From: Terrimicrobium sacchariphilum
GTDB lineage: Bacteria; Verrucomicrobiota; Verrucomicrobiia; Chthoniobacterales; Terrimicrobiaceae
DNA: 64,000 nucleotides
Assembly: GCF_001613545.1 (NCBI RefSeq)
Contig: NZ_BDCO01000003.1
Location: 682,001-746,000, forward strand
Direction of reading: 5' to 3'
Of the stretch, positions 21,006 to 32,268 are shown in pieces; within the stretch, counting starts at the first letter, position 1; every line of letters begins with the position of its first letter. The notes beneath the pieces are model-generated. The model did no database searches, was not told the origin of the DNA, and saw only the letters and a list, made by a program, of their open reading frames with translations. The translations under genes and the position numbers were made by a program.

Positions 21006-21684
21006 ACTCCAGGCCGTCCTTTGGGCGGCGGTTACGCTCGGGATTTATCTCGCCGCCTTGCGGCTTTACCGTGCGTGCCGCGTCTGGTGGCTGTCGCCCC
21101 TGCTTGTGACCTGGGTGCTCTGCGGCGTTTTGATCGTGGTTTTTCATACCGCCTATCGCGACTATCTGCGTGGCACGAGCTGGCTCGTTTCCCTCATCGG
21201 GCCGACCACGGTGGCGTTCGCCATTCCGATTCATGAAAACCGCGCCCTGATTCGCAAATACTGGGTGCTGCTTCTCATCGGCACGGTGGCGGGAAGCGCC
21301 ATCTCATTTGGCTCAGCCTGGGCCTTGGCATGGCTGTTTCATCTCTCGCCCGAGATGCAGGCGAGTCTGCTGCCCCGCTCGATCACCACGCCTTTCGCTA
21401 TGACGGTATCTCAGGATCTCGGCGGTTTGCCGGAGCTCACGGCGGCTTTCACCGCCATCACCGGTCTTTTTGGTGCCGCGATTGGCGAAGGCGTGATGAG
21501 CTGGCTGCCGCTACGCTCCTCGTTTGCCCGAGGTGCCTTCTTCGGCATGGGCGCTCACGGTGCAGGCGTGGCCAAGGCTCGCGAGATTGGTGAAGAGGAG
21601 GGCGCGGTCGCCGGTCTCATCATGGTCTTTGCGGGTCTGCTCAACGTGCTTGCGGTGGTGCTCTTCGTTCACCTTCGCGGCTAG
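20995..21684 (+). CDS. CidB/LrgB family membrane protein
   Basis: Membrane protein of 229 residues with six or more helices, matching the LrgB/CidB family (LIGPTTVAFAIPIHENRALI, RSITTPFAMTVSQDLGG, TGLFGAAIGEG, FGMGAHGAGVAKAREIGEEE). It is the partner of the LrgA-like protein, and its GTG start lies inside the end of that gene. In plants and bacilli LrgAB homologues transport glycolate or pyruvate, an alternative to a lysis role. Confidence 0.88.
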   Translation: MNAELQAVLWAAVTLGIYLAALRLYRACRVWWLSPLLVTWVLCGVLIVVFHTAYRDYLRGTSWLVSLIGPTTVAFAIPIHENRALIRKYWVLLLIGTVAGSAISFGSAWALAWLFHLSPEMQASLLPRSITTPFAMTVSQDLGGLPELTAAFTAITGLFGAAIGEGVMSWLPLRSSFARGAFFGMGAHGAGVAKAREIGEEEGAVAGLIMVFAGLLNVLAVVLFVHLRG

Positions 21685-21690
21685 GCGGCG

Positions 21691-24102
21691 CTACTGCAGC
21701 GCCCCTTCCAGTACCTGGTCGACGGTCGAGACGGGAACGAACTCGATCGCTTCGCGCACTTCCTCGGGAATGTCCGACAGATCCTTGCGGTTCAACTCCG
21801 GAATAAGCACCCGCTTGATGCCCGCCCGCAGCGCCGCGAGGCTCTTTTCCTTCAACCCTCCGATCGGCAACACCAGTCCGCGCAAGGTGACCTCGCCGGT
21901 CATCGCGACATCGGAACGCACCGGCTTGTCGAGGAATAGCGAGGCAATCGCGGTAAACATCGCGATACCCGCCGACGGGCCGTCCTTTGGCACCGCCCCG
22001 GCCGGGACGTGCACGTGGATGTCGTTTTCCTGGAAAAGCGTCGGATTGATCCCGAGTTGCGTTGCGCGCGAACGCACGAGGCTCATCGCGGCCTGCACGG
22101 ATTCCTTCATCACATCGCCGAGCTGGCCGGTGAGCGTGACACCGCCACGTCCGGGAAACTTCGCCGCTTCGATGTACAGCACCTCGCCGCCCACCGGGGT
22201 ATAGGCTAGTCCCGTCACCACGCCGGGCGCGTTGGTTTTCAGATGTTCCTCGCGAACGAAGCGCGGCGGGCCGAGCAACTCCTGTACGAGCTCGGGCGTG
22301 ACCGTGATGCGCTCCTGCCTGCCACGCGCCACCTCCGCAGCGACGGCCCGGCAGACCGAGCCGACCTGCCGCTCAAGGTCGCGCACTCCAGCCTCGCGGG
22401 TGTAGTTGTCGATGACAAAGGCGAGCGCGGCATCCTCCCATGCGCATTGCTCCGGCGTAAGGCCGTTTTCCTCGAGCTGGCGGCGCACCAGGTATTTGGC
22501 CGCGATGTTCTGTTTCTCGCGGGCCGTATAGCCGGGAATCTCGATCGTCTCCATGCGATCCCGCAGCGGGGCGGGAATGCCCTCAACATAGTTTGCCGTA
22601 GCGATGAAAATCACCTGCGAGAGGTCAAAGGGCACGTCGAGATACCGATCCACAAAAGCATGGTTCTGGCGAGGATCGAGGACCTCCAGCAGGGCGCTGG
22701 CCGGGTCGCCCCGGAAATCCGTGCCGACCTTGTCGAGTTCATCGAGCATGATCACCGGATTGCGGGTGCCCGCGCGGCGAAGCTCCTGAATGATGCGGCC
22801 CGGCATCGACCCGATGTAGGTGCGGCGGTGACCGCGAATCTCCGCCTCATCGCGGATACCGCCGAGGCTGATGCGGACAAACTTCCGCCCGAGCGCGTCG
22901 GCGATGGACTGGCCGAGGCTGGTCTTGCCCACGCCCGGAGGCCCGAGGAAGCACAGGATCGGGCCGCGCCCGGTCGGGTTGAGTTTCCGCACGGCGAGGT
23001 ACTCGATGATGCGGCGCTTCACCTTGGTCAGGCCAAAGTGGTCGCGATCGAGGATCTCCTGCGCCCGGTTGAGATCGAGATTGTCCTCGCTGAATTTGCT
23101 CCACGGCAATTCCGCCACCGTTTCGAGGTAACTCACGATCACGGAAAATTCGGGACTGGCGTTCGGAATCGACGAGAGCCGCTTCAACTCGCGGTCGGTC
23201 TGTTCCTTGACCTCGGCAGGCAGGTTGGCTTCATCGAGCTTCTGGCGGAGTTCGTCCGTCTGTTCCTGTGCGCCGGTCTCATCCTCGCCGAGCTCACGCT
23301 GGATCGCCTTCACCTGCTCGCGCAGGTAGGCGCGGCGCTGGGCGTCGGTGAACTGTGCCTGTACGTCCTGATGGAGCCGCTGCTGGATGCGGGCGATCTC
23401 GAGCTGGGCGGATAGCCCGCTCTGGACGGCGGCGACCCGTTTTTTGACGTCGAGTTCCTCGAGCAGGGCCTGCTTGGCCGGGAGATCGAGGGTGAGATTG
23501 ACGCTCAGAAAGTCGGCCAGCGTGCCCGGGTCCGTGATGCTTTGGAGGATCTGGCGAAACTGCTCGGGTGCTTCCGGATTCAGGCTCAGGAGTTCCATCC
23601 CGGTTTGTTTCAGATTGTTCGTCGCCGCCTCCGCCTCCTTGTCCCCGACAACGGGAAGAATGGATTCCAGCAACCGCACCTCGGCACGCAGATAGGGAAA
23701 GGTCAGGACATATTTCTGCACCGCGAAACGCTGCAATCCCTGCACGATCACGATGGCAGACTGCTCGCTCTGGCGGATGTATTTCAGCACCTGCACGGCA
23801 GTGCCGATCCCGTAGACGTCGGCGGGCGATGGCTCCACGGTCTGTTCGCTGCGTTGGGCGATGACCCCGAGCACCTTTGACTCAGGCAGGGTCTCGTCGA
23901 GCATCTTCAGCGTGGCTTCGCGCTCGATGGTGAGCGGCATCACGGCTCCCGGGAAAAACACCCCGCCGCGCAAAGGCAGCAGCGAGAGCGTATCCGGAAT
24001 GGCGGGTTTGCCCGCGTTTGCGTTATTACCGGTTCCCGGTTCCTGGCCGGAAGGCTGGTCCCCAGCGCTGGAGAGAAGATCAAGAGGAGGAAATGTGCTC
24101 AT
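21691..24102 (-). CDS. lon: ATP-dependent Lon protease
   Basis: Cytosolic AAA+ serine protease of 803 residues that degrades misfolded and short-lived proteins. The N-terminal LON domain begins near [19 protein letters not shown]; the Walker A motif GPPGVGKTS lies near residue 388 and Walker B in [11 protein letters not shown]; the protease Ser is in [11 protein letters not shown] (about 705) and the Lys in [10 protein letters not shown] (about 749). The start used overlaps the TGA of the hsp20 gene as ATGA, so holding chaperone and protease are translated as a pair. It is convergent with the LrgB-like gene. Confidence 0.96.
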   Translation of the reverse strand: MSTFPPLDLLSSAGDQPSGQEPGTGNNANAGKPAIPDTLSLLPLRGGVFFPGAVMPLTIEREATLKMLDETLPESKVLGVIAQRSEQTVEPSPADVYGIGTAVQVLKYIRQSEQSAIVIVQGLQRFAVQKYVLTFPYLRAEVRLLESILPVVGDKEAEAATNNLKQTGMELLSLNPEAPEQFRQILQSITDPGTLADFLSVNLTLDLPAKQALLEELDVKKRVAAVQSGLSAQLEIARIQQRLHQDVQAQFTDAQRRAYLREQVKAIQRELGEDETGAQEQTDELRQKLDEANLPAEVKEQTDRELKRLSSIPNASPEFSVIVSYLETVAELPWSKFSEDNLDLNRAQEILDRDHFGLTKVKRRIIEYLAVRKLNPTGRGPILCFLGPPGVGKTSLGQSIADALGRKFVRISLGGIRDEAEIRGHRRTYIGSMPGRIIQELRRAGTRNPVIMLDELDKVGTDFRGDPASALLEVLDPRQNHAFVDRYLDVPFDLSQVIFIATANYVEGIPAPLRDRMETIEIPGYTAREKQNIAAKYLVRRQLEENGLTPEQCAWEDAALAFVIDNYTREAGVRDLERQVGSVCRAVAAEVARGRQERITVTPELVQELLGPPRFVREEHLKTNAPGVVTGLAYTPVGGEVLYIEAAKFPGRGGVTLTGQLGDVMKESVQAAMSLVRSRATQLGINPTLFQENDIHVHVPAGAVPKDGPSAGIAMFTAIASLFLDKPVRSDVAMTGEVTLRGLVLPIGGLKEKSLAALRAGIKRVLIPELNRKDLSDIPEEVREAIEFVPVSTVDQVLEGALQ

Positions 24103-24503
24103 GACAGGGGCAGATCGATCCAAAGGAGGCCATTTTTCTGTTCCGCCGTCACCCGGCTGACGTCGACCCCCGCCGGGAGGAGGACATCACGCTCGAACGG
24201 CCCGTAGTCGATTTCCATCGCCAGCACCTGCACGGCTTTCCCATGCGGCGCAGCGGGTTCCGGCAACGATCTGCGTCCCCGGATGCGCAGACGGCCCGGC
24301 TCGATGGTCAGGTCGATTTCCGATTTGTCCACTCCGGCCAGGTCGACGCAGATGCGGACACACCTGTCGCACCGATAGGCGTTGACCGCAGGCTGCCAGG
24401 CGGCGGAGTGGGGGACATGGGAAAAGGTTGCGAGGTGACGCGAGGCTGCGTCGAGAAGCTGGCCGTGAAGCCAGCGAAGTTTCAGGCTGTTCAGATCGCC
24501 CAT
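24099..24503 (-). CDS. Hsp20/alpha-crystallin family small heat-shock protein
   Basis: ATP-independent holding chaperone of 134 residues. The alpha-crystallin domain spans about residues 40-130 ([49 protein letters not shown]); the C-terminal I-x-I tail of classic Hsp20s is absent because the protein stops right after the last strand. It lies first in a two-gene unit with lon, overlapping by 4 bases, so substrates it holds may be passed to the protease. Confidence 0.85.
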   Translation of the reverse strand: MGDLNSLKLRWLHGQLLDAASRHLATFSHVPHSAAWQPAVNAYRCDRCVRICVDLAGVDKSEIDLTIEPGRLRIRGRRSLPEPAAPHGKAVQVLAMEIDYGPFERDVLLPAGVDVSRVTAEQKNGLLWIDLPLS

Positions 24504-24619
24504 GTTCTATTCATAGCCGGAGGTGAGCGTATTCTCAAGTCGAGGTCGTCTGCAGCGGGGTGGGATTGCACGAAAAGCATTGCGACGCCGCCTCTGAATC
24601 GTTACGGTTATCCATTCCC

Positions 24620-25897
24620 ATGGCAGGTCAGCTACCCCCGGTCCTTCAAAAATTTATCGATAAGTTCAGCAACTCGCGGGACTTTGCGATTTCGTTTACC
24701 CTGCACGTGATTCTGGTCGCCGTTTTCGGAGGCACAGTGTTGTTCAAGGCCGTTCAGGAACCACCGGATTTCGAGGGTGGGGAAGGCGGATTCGTCCAAG
24801 CCTCCGATGCTCAGAATGTTCCGCCGCCGCCGCAACAGCAACAGCAGCAAACCACCTTTAACGTGACGTCTGTTGCCACGCCGACCTCGTCCACGCTGAA
24901 CACCATCACCACCACCGCGGTCAACCCGCTGAATTTCTCGATGGCCACCACTGTGGTCGCTCCGGTGACGACTCCGACGAACGCGCCGAGCGCTCCGGCT
25001 CCGGCCCCTGCTCCTGCGGGCGGCGCGGAGGGCATGCCGACTGCGGTTGCTTCCCAGATCAAGGCCTTCACGGGTGGCTGGGGCAAGGGACAGGGTTCCG
25101 GAACGGGTAGTCGTAGCCGGGAGTTTGAATTCACCGCCTACATCGGCCAGTACAATGGCGGGAATTGGAATTCCACCATCCGGGTCAGCGGAGGCAAGAT
25201 CGAAACGGGAAGTCTGCCGAACCTGCTGTATTTGATGAGCTTTTGGTCGAAAGACAAGATCAAGACGAACTACAAGAACGTCAAAGCGATCAAGCTCGAT
25301 AGCGATGAGATTTTCGCCGTCAAGCCGCCCTTCATTTTCCTTACGGGCACGCGTGATTTCGTCCTGACTCCGAAGGAAGTCGAGAATCTCCAGAAATACG
25401 TCCGCATGGGCGGTTGCATCTGGGGTGACAGTTCGGTGCCGGGTCTCCGCTCGCGTTTTGACATTGCCTTCCGCCGTGAGATGAAGCGCGTGATTCCCGA
25501 CGTGGACAAGGACTTCGAGCCTCTACCTGCGAATCATCCGATCTTTACGCAGAGCCCGTACTTTCCCGAGGTTAAGGACGTGCCTCCCGGCCTGAACTAC
25601 TACTCGCTCCCGATCTACGCGATGAAGATCTACGGTGAGGTAGCCATCATCTACACCGCCAATGATTATGGCGATATGTGGCAGGTCGGTCTGGATGAGA
25701 ACGGCAAGATCGATTTTCGCAGGAACGCGGCTGGTCTGTACGTGGCTCTTAATCCGGCTATCTGGGATCAGCGCGACGTGTACATCCGCAACCTGGGTGT
25801 GGATGCGCTCACGATGACCTACAAGTTTGGTACGAACCTGGTCATCCACCTGCTCACCCGCTGGGAGAGCAAGGTCCGTACTGCTCCCACTCTCTAG
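24620..25897 (+). CDS. Membrane-anchored DUF4159 protein, copy 1
   Basis: Protein of 425 residues: a short cytoplasmic head (AGQLPPVLQKFIDKFSNSRD), one transmembrane helix (about 26-46), a flexible linker with a Gln run and Ala/Pro repeats (about 65-145), then a DUF4159 domain from about 165 (YNGGNWNSTIRVSGGKIE to the end). The layout is like a TonB or AgmX-type protein with a periplasmic domain. DUF4159 domains resemble glutamine-amidotransferase-like folds (FIFLTGTRDF, GGCIWGDSS) and are usually of unknown role. Its paralogue lies at 34711-35979. A terminator follows. Function unknown. Confidence 0.8.
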   Translation: MAGQLPPVLQKFIDKFSNSRDFAISFTLHVILVAVFGGTVLFKAVQEPPDFEGGEGGFVQASDAQNVPPPPQQQQQQTTFNVTSVATPTSSTLNTITTTAVNPLNFSMATTVVAPVTTPTNAPSAPAPAPAPAGGAEGMPTAVASQIKAFTGGWGKGQGSGTGSRSREFEFTAYIGQYNGGNWNSTIRVSGGKIETGSLPNLLYLMSFWSKDKIKTNYKNVKAIKLDSDEIFAVKPPFIFLTGTRDFVLTPKEVENLQKYVRMGGCIWGDSSVPGLRSRFDIAFRREMKRVIPDVDKDFEPLPANHPIFTQSPYFPEVKDVPPGLNYYSLPIYAMKIYGEVAIIYTANDYGDMWQVGLDENGKIDFRRNAAGLYVALNPAIWDQRDVYIRNLGVDALTMTYKFGTNLVIHLLTRWESKVRTAPTL

Positions 25898-25919
25898 GTT
25901 GATTTAGCTCTGTATTTCT

Positions 25920-25956
25920 AAGGCTGTGGTGATCCTCAGATCGCCACAGCCTTTTT
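25920..25956 (+). terminator. Terminator of DUF4159 copy 1
   Basis: Stem AAGGCTGTGGTGATC / GATCGCCACAGCCTT (one G-T pair) with a CTCA loop, ending in TTTTT. The right arm contains the last codons of the convergent uvrA gene. No T-run follows in the opposite direction, so it serves the plus strand. Confidence 0.8.
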
Positions 25957-28900
25957 CTTTGTCTTTTTAACTGGTGCAGGTTTGTCGCCTCCCTGCACAA
26001 GAGCCTCTTTGATGAAGGGGGCGGTGCGGCTTTCCTTGCTGAAGGAGACTTCTTCCGGCGTGCCGGAGGCAATCACCTTTCCGCCCTTGGCCCCTGCCTC
26101 GGGGCCGACGTCGACGACATAGTCTGCCTCCGCAATGACGTCGAGGTGATGCTCGATCACGATGACGGTGCCGCCTTCATCGACCAGACGATGCAGGACC
26201 TGGATGAGCTGGCTGACATCATGTGCGTGGAGGCCGATGGTGGGTTCCTCGAGGATGTAGAGCGTCGACTTGCCCCGGCGCGTCGTCTTGATCTCCTCGG
26301 CCGTGGATGTGGCGCGACGGGTGAGCTGGGTGACCAGCTTGATACGCTGCGCCTCGCCTCCGCTGAGAGTAGGCGAGGGCTGGCCGAGCTTGAGATACCC
26401 CAGGCCGGTCTCGTTGAGGAGACTGAGTGCGCGGCGGATTTTCGGATGCGACCCGAAGAATTCCGCGGCCTGCTCCACCGTCATCTCCATGACGTCGCCG
26501 ATCGACTTGCCGTTGTACTCGATTTCCAGGGTGGCGGAGTTGTACCGCTTGCCGAGACATTCCTGACACGGCATGTAGGCGGCAGGGAGGAAGTTCATCT
26601 CGAGCTTGATCACGCCCTGTCCCTGGCAGGCTTCACAACGCCCGCCCTCGGTGTTAAAAGAAAACCGGCTCGCGGAATATCCTCGCATGCGGGAGGCGGG
26701 AAGGTTGGCGTAAAGGCTGCGGATTTCGTCGAAGACCTTGATGTAGGTCGCAGGCGTGGAGCGTGAGCTCTTGCCAATGGGCGACTGATCCACCTCGAGG
26801 ACCGCACCGAGTTCGTTGCATCCCGTGATCGAACCCCACGGCTGATCGAGTGGGAGCTTCCGGCGCGACGAGCGCGAAAGCGCGTCCTTGACCGCAGGCA
26901 GCACGATGCCGCGGACCAGCGTGCTTTTGCCCGAGCCGGAGATGCCCGAGACGACAGAAAGGCGGTTGAGAGGGAACTTCACGCTCACGTCCTTGAGATT
27001 GTGAAGATTGCCGCCGCGCAATTCCACCCAACCCGGCGCGACATCCAGCGCACGTCGCTCGCCGCGTGAAGGATGCCGCATCGGTTCGCGCAGGGTCTGG
27101 CCGGTCAGGGATTTCTTGTCGGCGAGTATGGTCTTGAGCGGTCCCGCTGCCACGATCTCGCCCCCCCTGCTTCCCGCTCTCGGGCCCAAGTCGATGATGT
27201 GATCGGCGCGACGCATGGTTTCCTCATCGTGCTCGACAATGACGAGGGAATTGCCATTCCCCGCCAGAGCTTCCAGGGCATCGAGCAGCCGCGAGTTATC
27301 CCGGGCATGCAGGCCGATGGTAGGCTCGTCGAGAACGTAGAGCACGCCACGCAGATTCGATCCGAGCTGAGCCGCAAGGCGGATACGTTGCGACTCTCCG
27401 CCGCTCAGTGTATTTGCAGCGCGATCGAGCGTGAGATAATCGAGGCCGACCTGGCTGAGGAATTTCAGGCGCTGCGAAATCTCCGCGAGGATGTCGTGCG
27501 AGATCTGCTCGGCGGAGCCGCGGAATTTGAATTTCCCAACCAATTCCAATGCGTCCGTGGCCGAGGAGCCTGTGATGCCCTCGATGGTGTGGCCTTGCAG
27601 ATGCACCGCGCGTGCCACCTCGTTGAGCCGGGTTCCCTGGCAGATCGGGCAGGGGCGCGCCTCGGTTTCCTCGAGATTTTCATGGCTGCGTTCCTCTGCG
27701 AGTTCGGCCTCGAGTTCGGAATCGAATTCCTTCTTGGAAAACGACTCCCAGACCACTCCGAATCCCCGGCAGTGCGTGCACCAGCCATGCGGCGAGTTGA
27801 AGGAGAATAATCTCGGATCGAGCGGCTCGAAGGCACGGGCGCACGACGGGCAGTTCATTTCGGAGCTCAGGATGTGATACTCGCCTTTCGAATCCCGCAC
27901 GCGGGCGGACCCCTTGCCGAGTTCGATGGCGCGGCGTACGATGGCGGGAATCTCCGAGGCATTGGAGGAATCCAGCTCACCGACCAATGCGTCGATGGTA
28001 TGTTCTTTGAAGCGCTCGAGCTTGTTGAAATTTGTCACCCGCACGAGCTTTCCATCGACGAGCAGGGTGTCGATGCCCTGCCGCTCCGCCCAGAGGGCGA
28101 TCTTGGAGTGGAAGCCCTTGCGTGCCTTGATCAGGGGAGCAAAGACCAGCGTCTTGCCCTTTTTGGCAAAGCCCTGCACCGTCGTGACGATGGCCGAGAG
28201 CGTTTGCTTCTCCACCGGCACATGGCAGTCCGGGCAATGCTGGGTGCCGAGTTTGGCAAAGAGCAGGCGCAGGAAGTGATAGATCTCCGTGACCGTGGCG
28301 ACGGTCGACTTGCCTCCTCCGCGTGTCACTCGCTGCTCGATGGCCACGCTGGGTGGAAGCCCCTCGATGGAATCCACATCGGGCTTTTCCATCTGCTCGA
28401 CGAACTGCCGGGCATAGGCCGACATGCTGTCGAGAAAGCGCCTCTGGCCCTCGGCGAAAAGAATGTCAAAGGCGAGGGTGGATTTTCCCGATCCGCTCAG
28501 GCCGGTCACGACGACGATCTTTTCGCGCGGAATCTCGACGGTGATGTTCTTGAGGTTGTGCTCGCGGGCACCCTGTACGCGGATGACGTCGAGAGCCTTC
28601 TTCGGCGTGGTGGCCCGGGCGACGGGAACCTTCTGGCCTTTCTTGCTGTTCAGCAACTGGGCCAGAAAGCGTCCCGTATGCGAGTCGGCGCATTTTGCCA
28701 CGTCCTCTGGAGTACCTGCGGCTACGAGTTTGCCGCCCTGGTCGCCCGCCTCGGGGCCGAGGTCGACCACCCAGTCGGCGGATTTGATGACCTCAAGGTT
28801 GTGCTCGATCACGATCACGCTGTCGCCCTCGTCGACCAGGCGCTGGAAGACGCGAAGCAACTGCGCCACATCGTCGAAGTGCAATCCCGTCGTCGGTTCG

Positions 28901-31428
28901 TCAAAAATGAGCAGTGCGCCAGTCTCGCGCCGTTCCGCGAGATGGCTGGCAAGCTTCAGGCGCTGGGATTCTCCACCGCTGAGGGCATTCACCGGCTGGC
29001 CGAGACGCAGGTAATCGAGGCCCACATCGGCCAGGAGTTGCAGAGGCTGTACGATACGGGCATGGCCTGCGAAAAAACCGATGGCATCGCGCACGGTCAT
29101 CTCCAGCACATCGTGTATCGACTTGCCCTTGTATTCCACCTTGAGCACGTGGGGCTGGAAGCGCTTGCCCTCGCACTCGGGGCATCGCAGGAAAAGGTCG
29201 CTGAGAAATTGCATCTCGACCTTTTCAAAGCCGAGACCGGCGCAGCGTTCACAGCGGCCATTGCCTGAGTTGAAGGAGAACGACGACGGCGAAAGCCCGG
29301 CGCCGAGCGACTCTGGCAGCGTGCCGAAAAGCTCCCGGACGCCGTCATAAACGCCGAGGTACACGGCGGGGGTTGAGCGAGGACTCCGAGCCAGTGGCGA
29401 TTGATCCACCATGACGATGTCGCCAAGATCCTCATCGCCCTTGAGCGAGCGCACGTAACCCGGCCCGTCTGTTTCGTCGGGTGTTTCTGCGACGAGGTTG
29501 CGGTAGAGCACGTCGTGAATGAGCGAGCTCTTGCCTGATCCGGAGACGCCCGTAATGGCGCAGAATACGCCCAGCGGGATGTCGACATCCAGCCCCTGGA
29601 GGTTGTGATGCCGGATGCCTTTCATGCGGAGCGATTTCACTGACTTGCGGCGTTTGGCCGGAATCGGGATCGTCTTCTTGCCCGAGAGATAATCGCCGGT
29701 CAGCGACTCCTGCCCTTGCAGCTTCGTCAGCGGGCCGGAGTACATGAGTTTGCCGCCTGTGCTGCCGCGACCGGGGCCGATATCCACGAGATGGTCGGCG
29801 GCGCGAATGATCGCCTCCTCATGCTCCACCACGACGAGGGTGTTTCCCTTGTCCCGTAAAGCGTGCATGATCTCGACGAGACGGCTGGTGTCGCGCGGGT
29901 GCAGGCCCACGCTCGGCTCGTCCATGACGAAGAGGGTATTGACCAATGACGCCCCCAGGCAGGTCGTGAGATTTACGCGTTCGATCTCTCCACCGGAGAG
30001 CGTGCGGGTGGGGCGATCCAGCGTCAGATATCCAAGGCCGACGCTATCGAGGTAGTTCAGCCGTGAGGCGATCTGGTCCCGCAGCAGCAGAGAACTCGGA
30101 TCACCCGTGGGCAGATTTACCTCGGCCATGATCTTGCGCAGATCACGCACCGGCGTGGAGGCGATCTCGGGCAGAGTGCGATGGGCGGGTTCCAGGCGAT
30201 AATTCAGTGTCTCGGGCTGGAAACGGCCGCCCTTGCAGGTCGGGCAGGGCTGGTAGCTGCGATACCGGCTGAGCAGCACACGGATGTGCATCTTGTAGGT
30301 TTTTGACTCCAGCCAGTTGAAGAAACCCTGCACGCCGTACCAGCCGCCGTGCTGCCAGGATTCCTCGGGGTTACCGCCATCGCCCTCAAGGACCCACTTC
30401 TGGTCCGCCTCGGGCAGTTCGTCGAAGGCGATATGGACGTCGACATCCCGCTTGGCCGCAGCCCGCATGAGGTCGCGCTGGCATTCCTTGGACTGACCGC
30501 TCTGGAACGGTCGCACCACGCCCGCCGCGATGGAGAGCGACTTGTCCGGCATCACGCGGGTCCAGTCGATACCGATCACCCGGCCAAATCCGCGGCAATC
30601 CGGACAGGCGCCGAGCGGGTTGTTGAAAGTGAAGAGTCCCGGACTCGGCGGGCGGATCGTGATATCGCAGTGGGCGCAATGCCACCCCGACGAGTAGGGA
30701 AGTGTATTGCCGCCCTCCACAGGGTGGACGTCAATCTTGCCTGCTCCGAGACGCAGCGAGGCCTCGATGGCCTCGGAGAGACGACTCCGGTTTTCCTCCG
30801 TGACGGCGATGCGATCCTGGATCACCGGGACCACTGCGGGCAGACGCGGCATGCCTGGCGCCTCGTCGGTGCGAACCACCTTGCCGTAAAGCCAGACTCG
30901 CAGGTAGCCCTGCTGGCGGAGGAAATCGAAGAAATCAGCCGGTTTCGTGCCCGGAGGCACCGGAATTCCGAAGGTTACGAGCACCTGCTGGCCCGCCATC
31001 GTCGAGTAAATCTGCTCAAGGATCGAGGTGGGCGTTTCGGTGCGGATTTCCCGCTGGCATTCCGGGCAGAAGGCATGGGCCGCACGGGGAAAGAAGAGTT
31101 TCAGATAGTCGTTGATCTCCGTGATCGTGCCGACCGTCGACCGGGTGGTCTTGACGGAATTCGCCTGCTCGATTGCGATCGCGGGGGGGATGCCCTCGAT
31201 GAGGTCCGCCTGCGGCTTGTCCATGCGGTCGAGGAACTGTCGCGTGTATGGGCTGAAGGTTTCCACATACCGCCGCTGGCCCTCGGCATAGAGGGTATCG
31301 AAGGCAAAGCTCGATTTGCCGCTACCGCTGGGGCCGGTCACCACGATCAACTGACCGAGTGGCAGATCTACATCGAGGCCTTGGAGGTTGTTTTGGCGGG
31401 CGCCGCGTACTCGAATCACAGAAGACAC
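25936..31428 (-). CDS. uvrA: Double-length (tandem) UvrA excinuclease subunit
   Basis: UvrA is the damage-recognition ATPase of nucleotide excision repair. Here two complete UvrA units are fused in 1830 residues; the normal length is about 940. Each half has two ABC cassettes: Walker A motifs GPSGSGKSS and GVSGSGKSS in the first, GLSGSGKST and GISGSGKST in the second, each with LSGGE signatures. Each half also keeps the UvrB-binding region and zinc motifs ([38 protein letters not shown]). The join is near residue 940-960 ([20 protein letters not shown]), followed by [15 protein letters not shown], a second UvrA start. GTG at 31428 is the likely start; GTG at 31419 is possible. Fused UvrAs of this size are known in a few phyla. 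Confidence 0.93.
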   Translation of the reverse strand: MSSVIRVRGARQNNLQGLDVDLPLGQLIVVTGPSGSGKSSFAFDTLYAEGQRRYVETFSPYTRQFLDRMDKPQADLIEGIPPAIAIEQANSVKTTRSTVGTITEINDYLKLFFPRAAHAFCPECQREIRTETPTSILEQIYSTMAGQQVLVTFGIPVPPGTKPADFFDFLRQQGYLRVWLYGKVVRTDEAPGMPRLPAVVPVIQDRIAVTEENRSRLSEAIEASLRLGAGKIDVHPVEGGNTLPYSSGWHCAHCDITIRPPSPGLFTFNNPLGACPDCRGFGRVIGIDWTRVMPDKSLSIAAGVVRPFQSGQSKECQRDLMRAAAKRDVDVHIAFDELPEADQKWVLEGDGGNPEESWQHGGWYGVQGFFNWLESKTYKMHIRVLLSRYRSYQPCPTCKGGRFQPETLNYRLEPAHRTLPEIASTPVRDLRKIMAEVNLPTGDPSSLLLRDQIASRLNYLDSVGLGYLTLDRPTRTLSGGEIERVNLTTCLGASLVNTLFVMDEPSVGLHPRDTSRLVEIMHALRDKGNTLVVVEHEEAIIRAADHLVDIGPGRGSTGGKLMYSGPLTKLQGQESLTGDYLSGKKTIPIPAKRRKSVKSLRMKGIRHHNLQGLDVDIPLGVFCAITGVSGSGKSSLIHDVLYRNLVAETPDETDGPGYVRSLKGDEDLGDIVMVDQSPLARSPRSTPAVYLGVYDGVRELFGTLPESLGAGLSPSSFSFNSGNGRCERCAGLGFEKVEMQFLSDLFLRCPECEGKRFQPHVLKVEYKGKSIHDVLEMTVRDAIGFFAGHARIVQPLQLLADVGLDYLRLGQPVNALSGGESQRLKLASHLAERRETGALLIFDEPTTGLHFDDVAQLLRVFQRLVDEGDSVIVIEHNLEVIKSADWVVDLGPEAGDQGGKLVAAGTPEDVAKCADSHTGRFLAQLLNSKKGQKVPVARATTPKKALDVIRVQGAREHNLKNITVEIPREKIVVVTGLSGSGKSTLAFDILFAEGQRRFLDSMSAYARQFVEQMEKPDVDSIEGLPPSVAIEQRVTRGGGKSTVATVTEIYHFLRLLFAKLGTQHCPDCHVPVEKQTLSAIVTTVQGFAKKGKTLVFAPLIKARKGFHSKIALWAERQGIDTLLVDGKLVRVTNFNKLERFKEHTIDALVGELDSSNASEIPAIVRRAIELGKGSARVRDSKGEYHILSSEMNCPSCARAFEPLDPRLFSFNSPHGWCTHCRGFGVVWESFSKKEFDSELEAELAEERSHENLEETEARPCPICQGTRLNEVARAVHLQGHTIEGITGSSATDALELVGKFKFRGSAEQISHDILAEISQRLKFLSQVGLDYLTLDRAANTLSGGESQRIRLAAQLGSNLRGVLYVLDEPTIGLHARDNSRLLDALEALAGNGNSLVIVEHDEETMRRADHIIDLGPRAGSRGGEIVAAGPLKTILADKKSLTGQTLREPMRHPSRGERRALDVAPGWVELRGGNLHNLKDVSVKFPLNRLSVVSGISGSGKSTLVRGIVLPAVKDALSRSSRRKLPLDQPWGSITGCNELGAVLEVDQSPIGKSSRSTPATYIKVFDEIRSLYANLPASRMRGYSASRFSFNTEGGRCEACQGQGVIKLEMNFLPAAYMPCQECLGKRYNSATLEIEYNGKSIGDVMEMTVEQAAEFFGSHPKIRRALSLLNETGLGYLKLGQPSPTLSGGEAQRIKLVTQLTRRATSTAEEIKTTRRGKSTLYILEEPTIGLHAHDVSQLIQVLHRLVDEGGTVIVIEHHLDVIAEADYVVDVGPEAGAKGGKVIASGTPEEVSFSKESRTAPFIKEALVQGGDKPAPVKKTKKKAVAI

Positions 31429-31557
31429 ACCGTAGCATACGAAGGGAGGCAAGTCCTTGGAGGGATAAAATCATCCAAATGAAAAATTTCCTTCTTGCGC
31501 CAGACCTGCCGCCTGTCTTGCCTCCTGCGAGAACAGCCTCTATCCTCCTGCGCTTTC

Positions 31558-32268
31558 ATGAGACGTGTCGCCGGATTTTTTCTCTGTTTGCTCCTGGCTG
31601 GATGTGGCGGCGGCAGCCGTGACTATGCGCCATCCTCGACGCCCCGGCAGGTCCGCATCGACTGGCTCGGCAACCAGACGTTTCTCTTTACGTCCAGTAT
31701 CGGGCTGAAAGTCCTCGTCAATCCTCATGCCGACGGGACGGGTGGTCCCAATCTCCCTCGCAACCTTGCTCCTGACGTCCTCCTCGTCACCATGGAGAAA
31801 CCTGCCTTTAACTCCGAGGACTCCATCACCAACACGCCCACCGCTTTCCGTGGAGCCATCGGGACGGGTCTCAATAATGCCTCGGGCATCCGCTTCCGGG
31901 GCGTGCCGACCTACACCGACGCGACCAAGGGCGAGAATATGAACCTCGTCTTCTCCTGGGCCATGGAGGGCATTCGGTTCTGTTTTGCTGGCAATCTCCC
32001 TGGTCCGCTCACCGGTGAGGAGGTCGCTCAGCTCGGTCAGATTGACGTTCTCTTCCTCCCGGTCGGCCAGCCTTCCTACCTCACAGACGAGGAACGCGTC
32101 CTCATCATCAACCAGCTTCACCCCAAGGTCGTCGTTCCCATGGGAACTCCTGGGGCCATCGAGTCCTGGATCGCCGGACGTGGCGGAGTTCATCGTCTCA
32201 CCGGGCCATCCGTCCTTCTCAACGCAGCCAATCTCCCCGGACCTACCATTCTCGTTTTCGCACCGTGA
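31558..32268 (+). CDS. Lipoprotein with degenerate UlaG-like metallo-beta-lactamase fold
   Basis: Predicted lipoprotein of 236 residues: signal and lipobox in MRRVAGFFLCLLLAGC, then an MBL-like chain (VRIDWLGNQTFLFTSSIGLKV, VNPHADG, IDVLFLPVG, HPKVVVPMGT) resembling UlaG/L-ascorbate-6-phosphate lactonase-like proteins. The metal ligands of that family are lost: the place of the HxHxDH loop reads VTMEKPAFNSEDS, and the downstream His/Asp positions are also changed. A binding rather than catalytic role is likely. Its TGA overlaps the GTG start of purD by 4 bases. A longer frame starts at 31495 but would spoil the signal peptide. Confidence 0.7.
   Translation: MRRVAGFFLCLLLAGCGGGSRDYAPSSTPRQVRIDWLGNQTFLFTSSIGLKVLVNPHADGTGGPNLPRNLAPDVLLVTMEKPAFNSEDSITNTPTAFRGAIGTGLNNASGIRFRGVPTYTDATKGENMNLVFSWAMEGIRFCFAGNLPGPLTGEEVAQLGQIDVLFLPVGQPSYLTDEERVLIINQLHPKVVVPMGTPGAIESWIAGRGGVHRLTGPSVLLNAANLPGPTILVFAP

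Noticed and set aside
24800-24860. Gln-codon run in DUF4159 copy 1 as an unstable repeat
   Set aside because: The run is only about six to seven codons of mixed CAA/CAG, within a normal flexible linker.
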